Assembly: GCA_963794165.1 (NCBI GenBank)
Contig: CAWCCT010000007.1
Span: forward strand, 310,001 to 374,000
From: PALSA-350 sp963794165
Lineage (GTDB): Bacteria; Acidobacteriota; Terriglobia; Terriglobales; Acidobacteriaceae
Length of the DNA: 64,000 bases
Direction: 5' to 3'
Shown: one piece after another, positions 63,822-64,000 of the stretch
How the letters are laid out: each line of letters begins with the position of its first letter
How positions within the stretch are numbered: the first letter of the stretch is position 1
Notes under the pieces: generated by a model
The model's database searches: none
The model's input: the letters and a program-made list of their open reading frames with translations, nothing else
Told to the model about the DNA's origin: nothing
Program-made: the position numbers and the translations under genes

Positions 63822-64000
63822 GTGCATTGAACCGCCATCGACATCTGACCTTCCCGGCTTTGCCGGGACGCTCTAACCAACTGAGCTACGCGCCTGTGCA
63901 TTGAACCGCCATCGACATCTGACCTTCCCGGCTTTGCCGGGACGCTCTAACCAACTGAGCTACGCGCCTGTGCATTGAACCGCCATCGACATCTGACCTT
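63822..64000 (-). repeat. Tandem 74-bp tRNA-derived repeats with a palindromic anticodon arm
   Basis: Two identical 74-base units (63822-63895, 63896-63969) and the first 31 bases of a third run to the window edge. Read on the minus strand, each begins with the first 27 bases of the tRNA-Val, then has tcccggc-aaa-gccggga instead of the anticodon arm (17 bases in both), aggtcag, and 24 unrelated bases in place of the T-arm and acceptor. The unit length equals the tRNA length. The last 24 bases are also the 5' flank of the intact tRNA. Confidence 0.85.

Noticed and set aside
63822..64000. Tandem repeats as a CRISPR array
   Set aside because: The units are identical end to end with no variable spacers, and they contain half a tRNA. 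No cas gene is present.

Overview
The window looks like a high-GC piece of an Acidobacteriota chromosome, most likely class Terriglobia. This is an inference from gene content: a VWFA-related protein of the acidobacterial type, an ASPIC/UnbV TPR protein, a stand-alone HTH protein of the type abundant in acidobacteria, a bacillithiol deacetylase next to a beta-propeller-like lipoprotein, lipid A genes (so a Gram-negative envelope), and many copies of short intergenic palindromes beginning gggtgcccca. No phage, plasmid, IS transposase or CRISPR array was seen.

Layout. 1-8.2 kb: 3' part of priA, a decayed MFS gene joined to the tail of an NtrC-type regulator, an ArsB-type permease, an M50 protease with HU, and dcd with a degenerate-receiver regulator. 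8.5-14 kb: SYLF protein, LpxL-like acyltransferase, lpxD, a P-loop NTPase, then xseB and a fused homocysteine methyltransferase/MTHF reductase on the other strand. 14-19.3 kb: lipoprotein, bshB1, a methyltransferase and a kinase/regulator pair. 19.5-26.8 kb: a complete phosphate module phoB-phoR-pstS-pstC-pstA-pstB-phoU. 27-33.7 kb: uppP, higBA, an amidase and a 1.1 kaa TPR/FG-GAP protein. 33.9-39.3 kb: a candidate structured RNA, a DUF421-membrane protein-DUF421 trio, an MFS carrier and two aldo/keto reductases. 39.7-46.1 kb: a signalling island (receiver-like protein, kinase, CheB/CheR/PAS fusion, HTH protein, CheB). 46.1-54.4 kb: ferritin-like protein, small lysine-rich proteins, a run with UdgX, iron-permease family protein, DUF72, SDR, DUF202 and YjbR proteins, then an isomerase-like protein, an MBL hydrolase and DUF1810. 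55-57 kb: a type III-like DNA methyltransferase with a small convergent partner. 57.7-63.3 kb: large secreted proteins. 63.4-64 kb: tRNA-Val(GAC), a GIY-YIG gene and tRNA-derived repeats.

The most unusual structure is at the right edge. A small GIY-YIG gene lies between an intact tRNA-Val and a tRNA 3' half whose 17-nt anticodon arm is replaced by a palindrome. On the other side of the tRNA are identical 74-bp units in which the same 17 nt are replaced by a near-identical palindrome. A second notable element is a 381-bp nested palindrome near 44 kb.

Quality warning. At least six genes that are otherwise well conserved, including lpxD and bshB1, carry a single apparent frameshift. Indel errors in the assembly are the simplest explanation, so the affected genes are annotated here across the shift.
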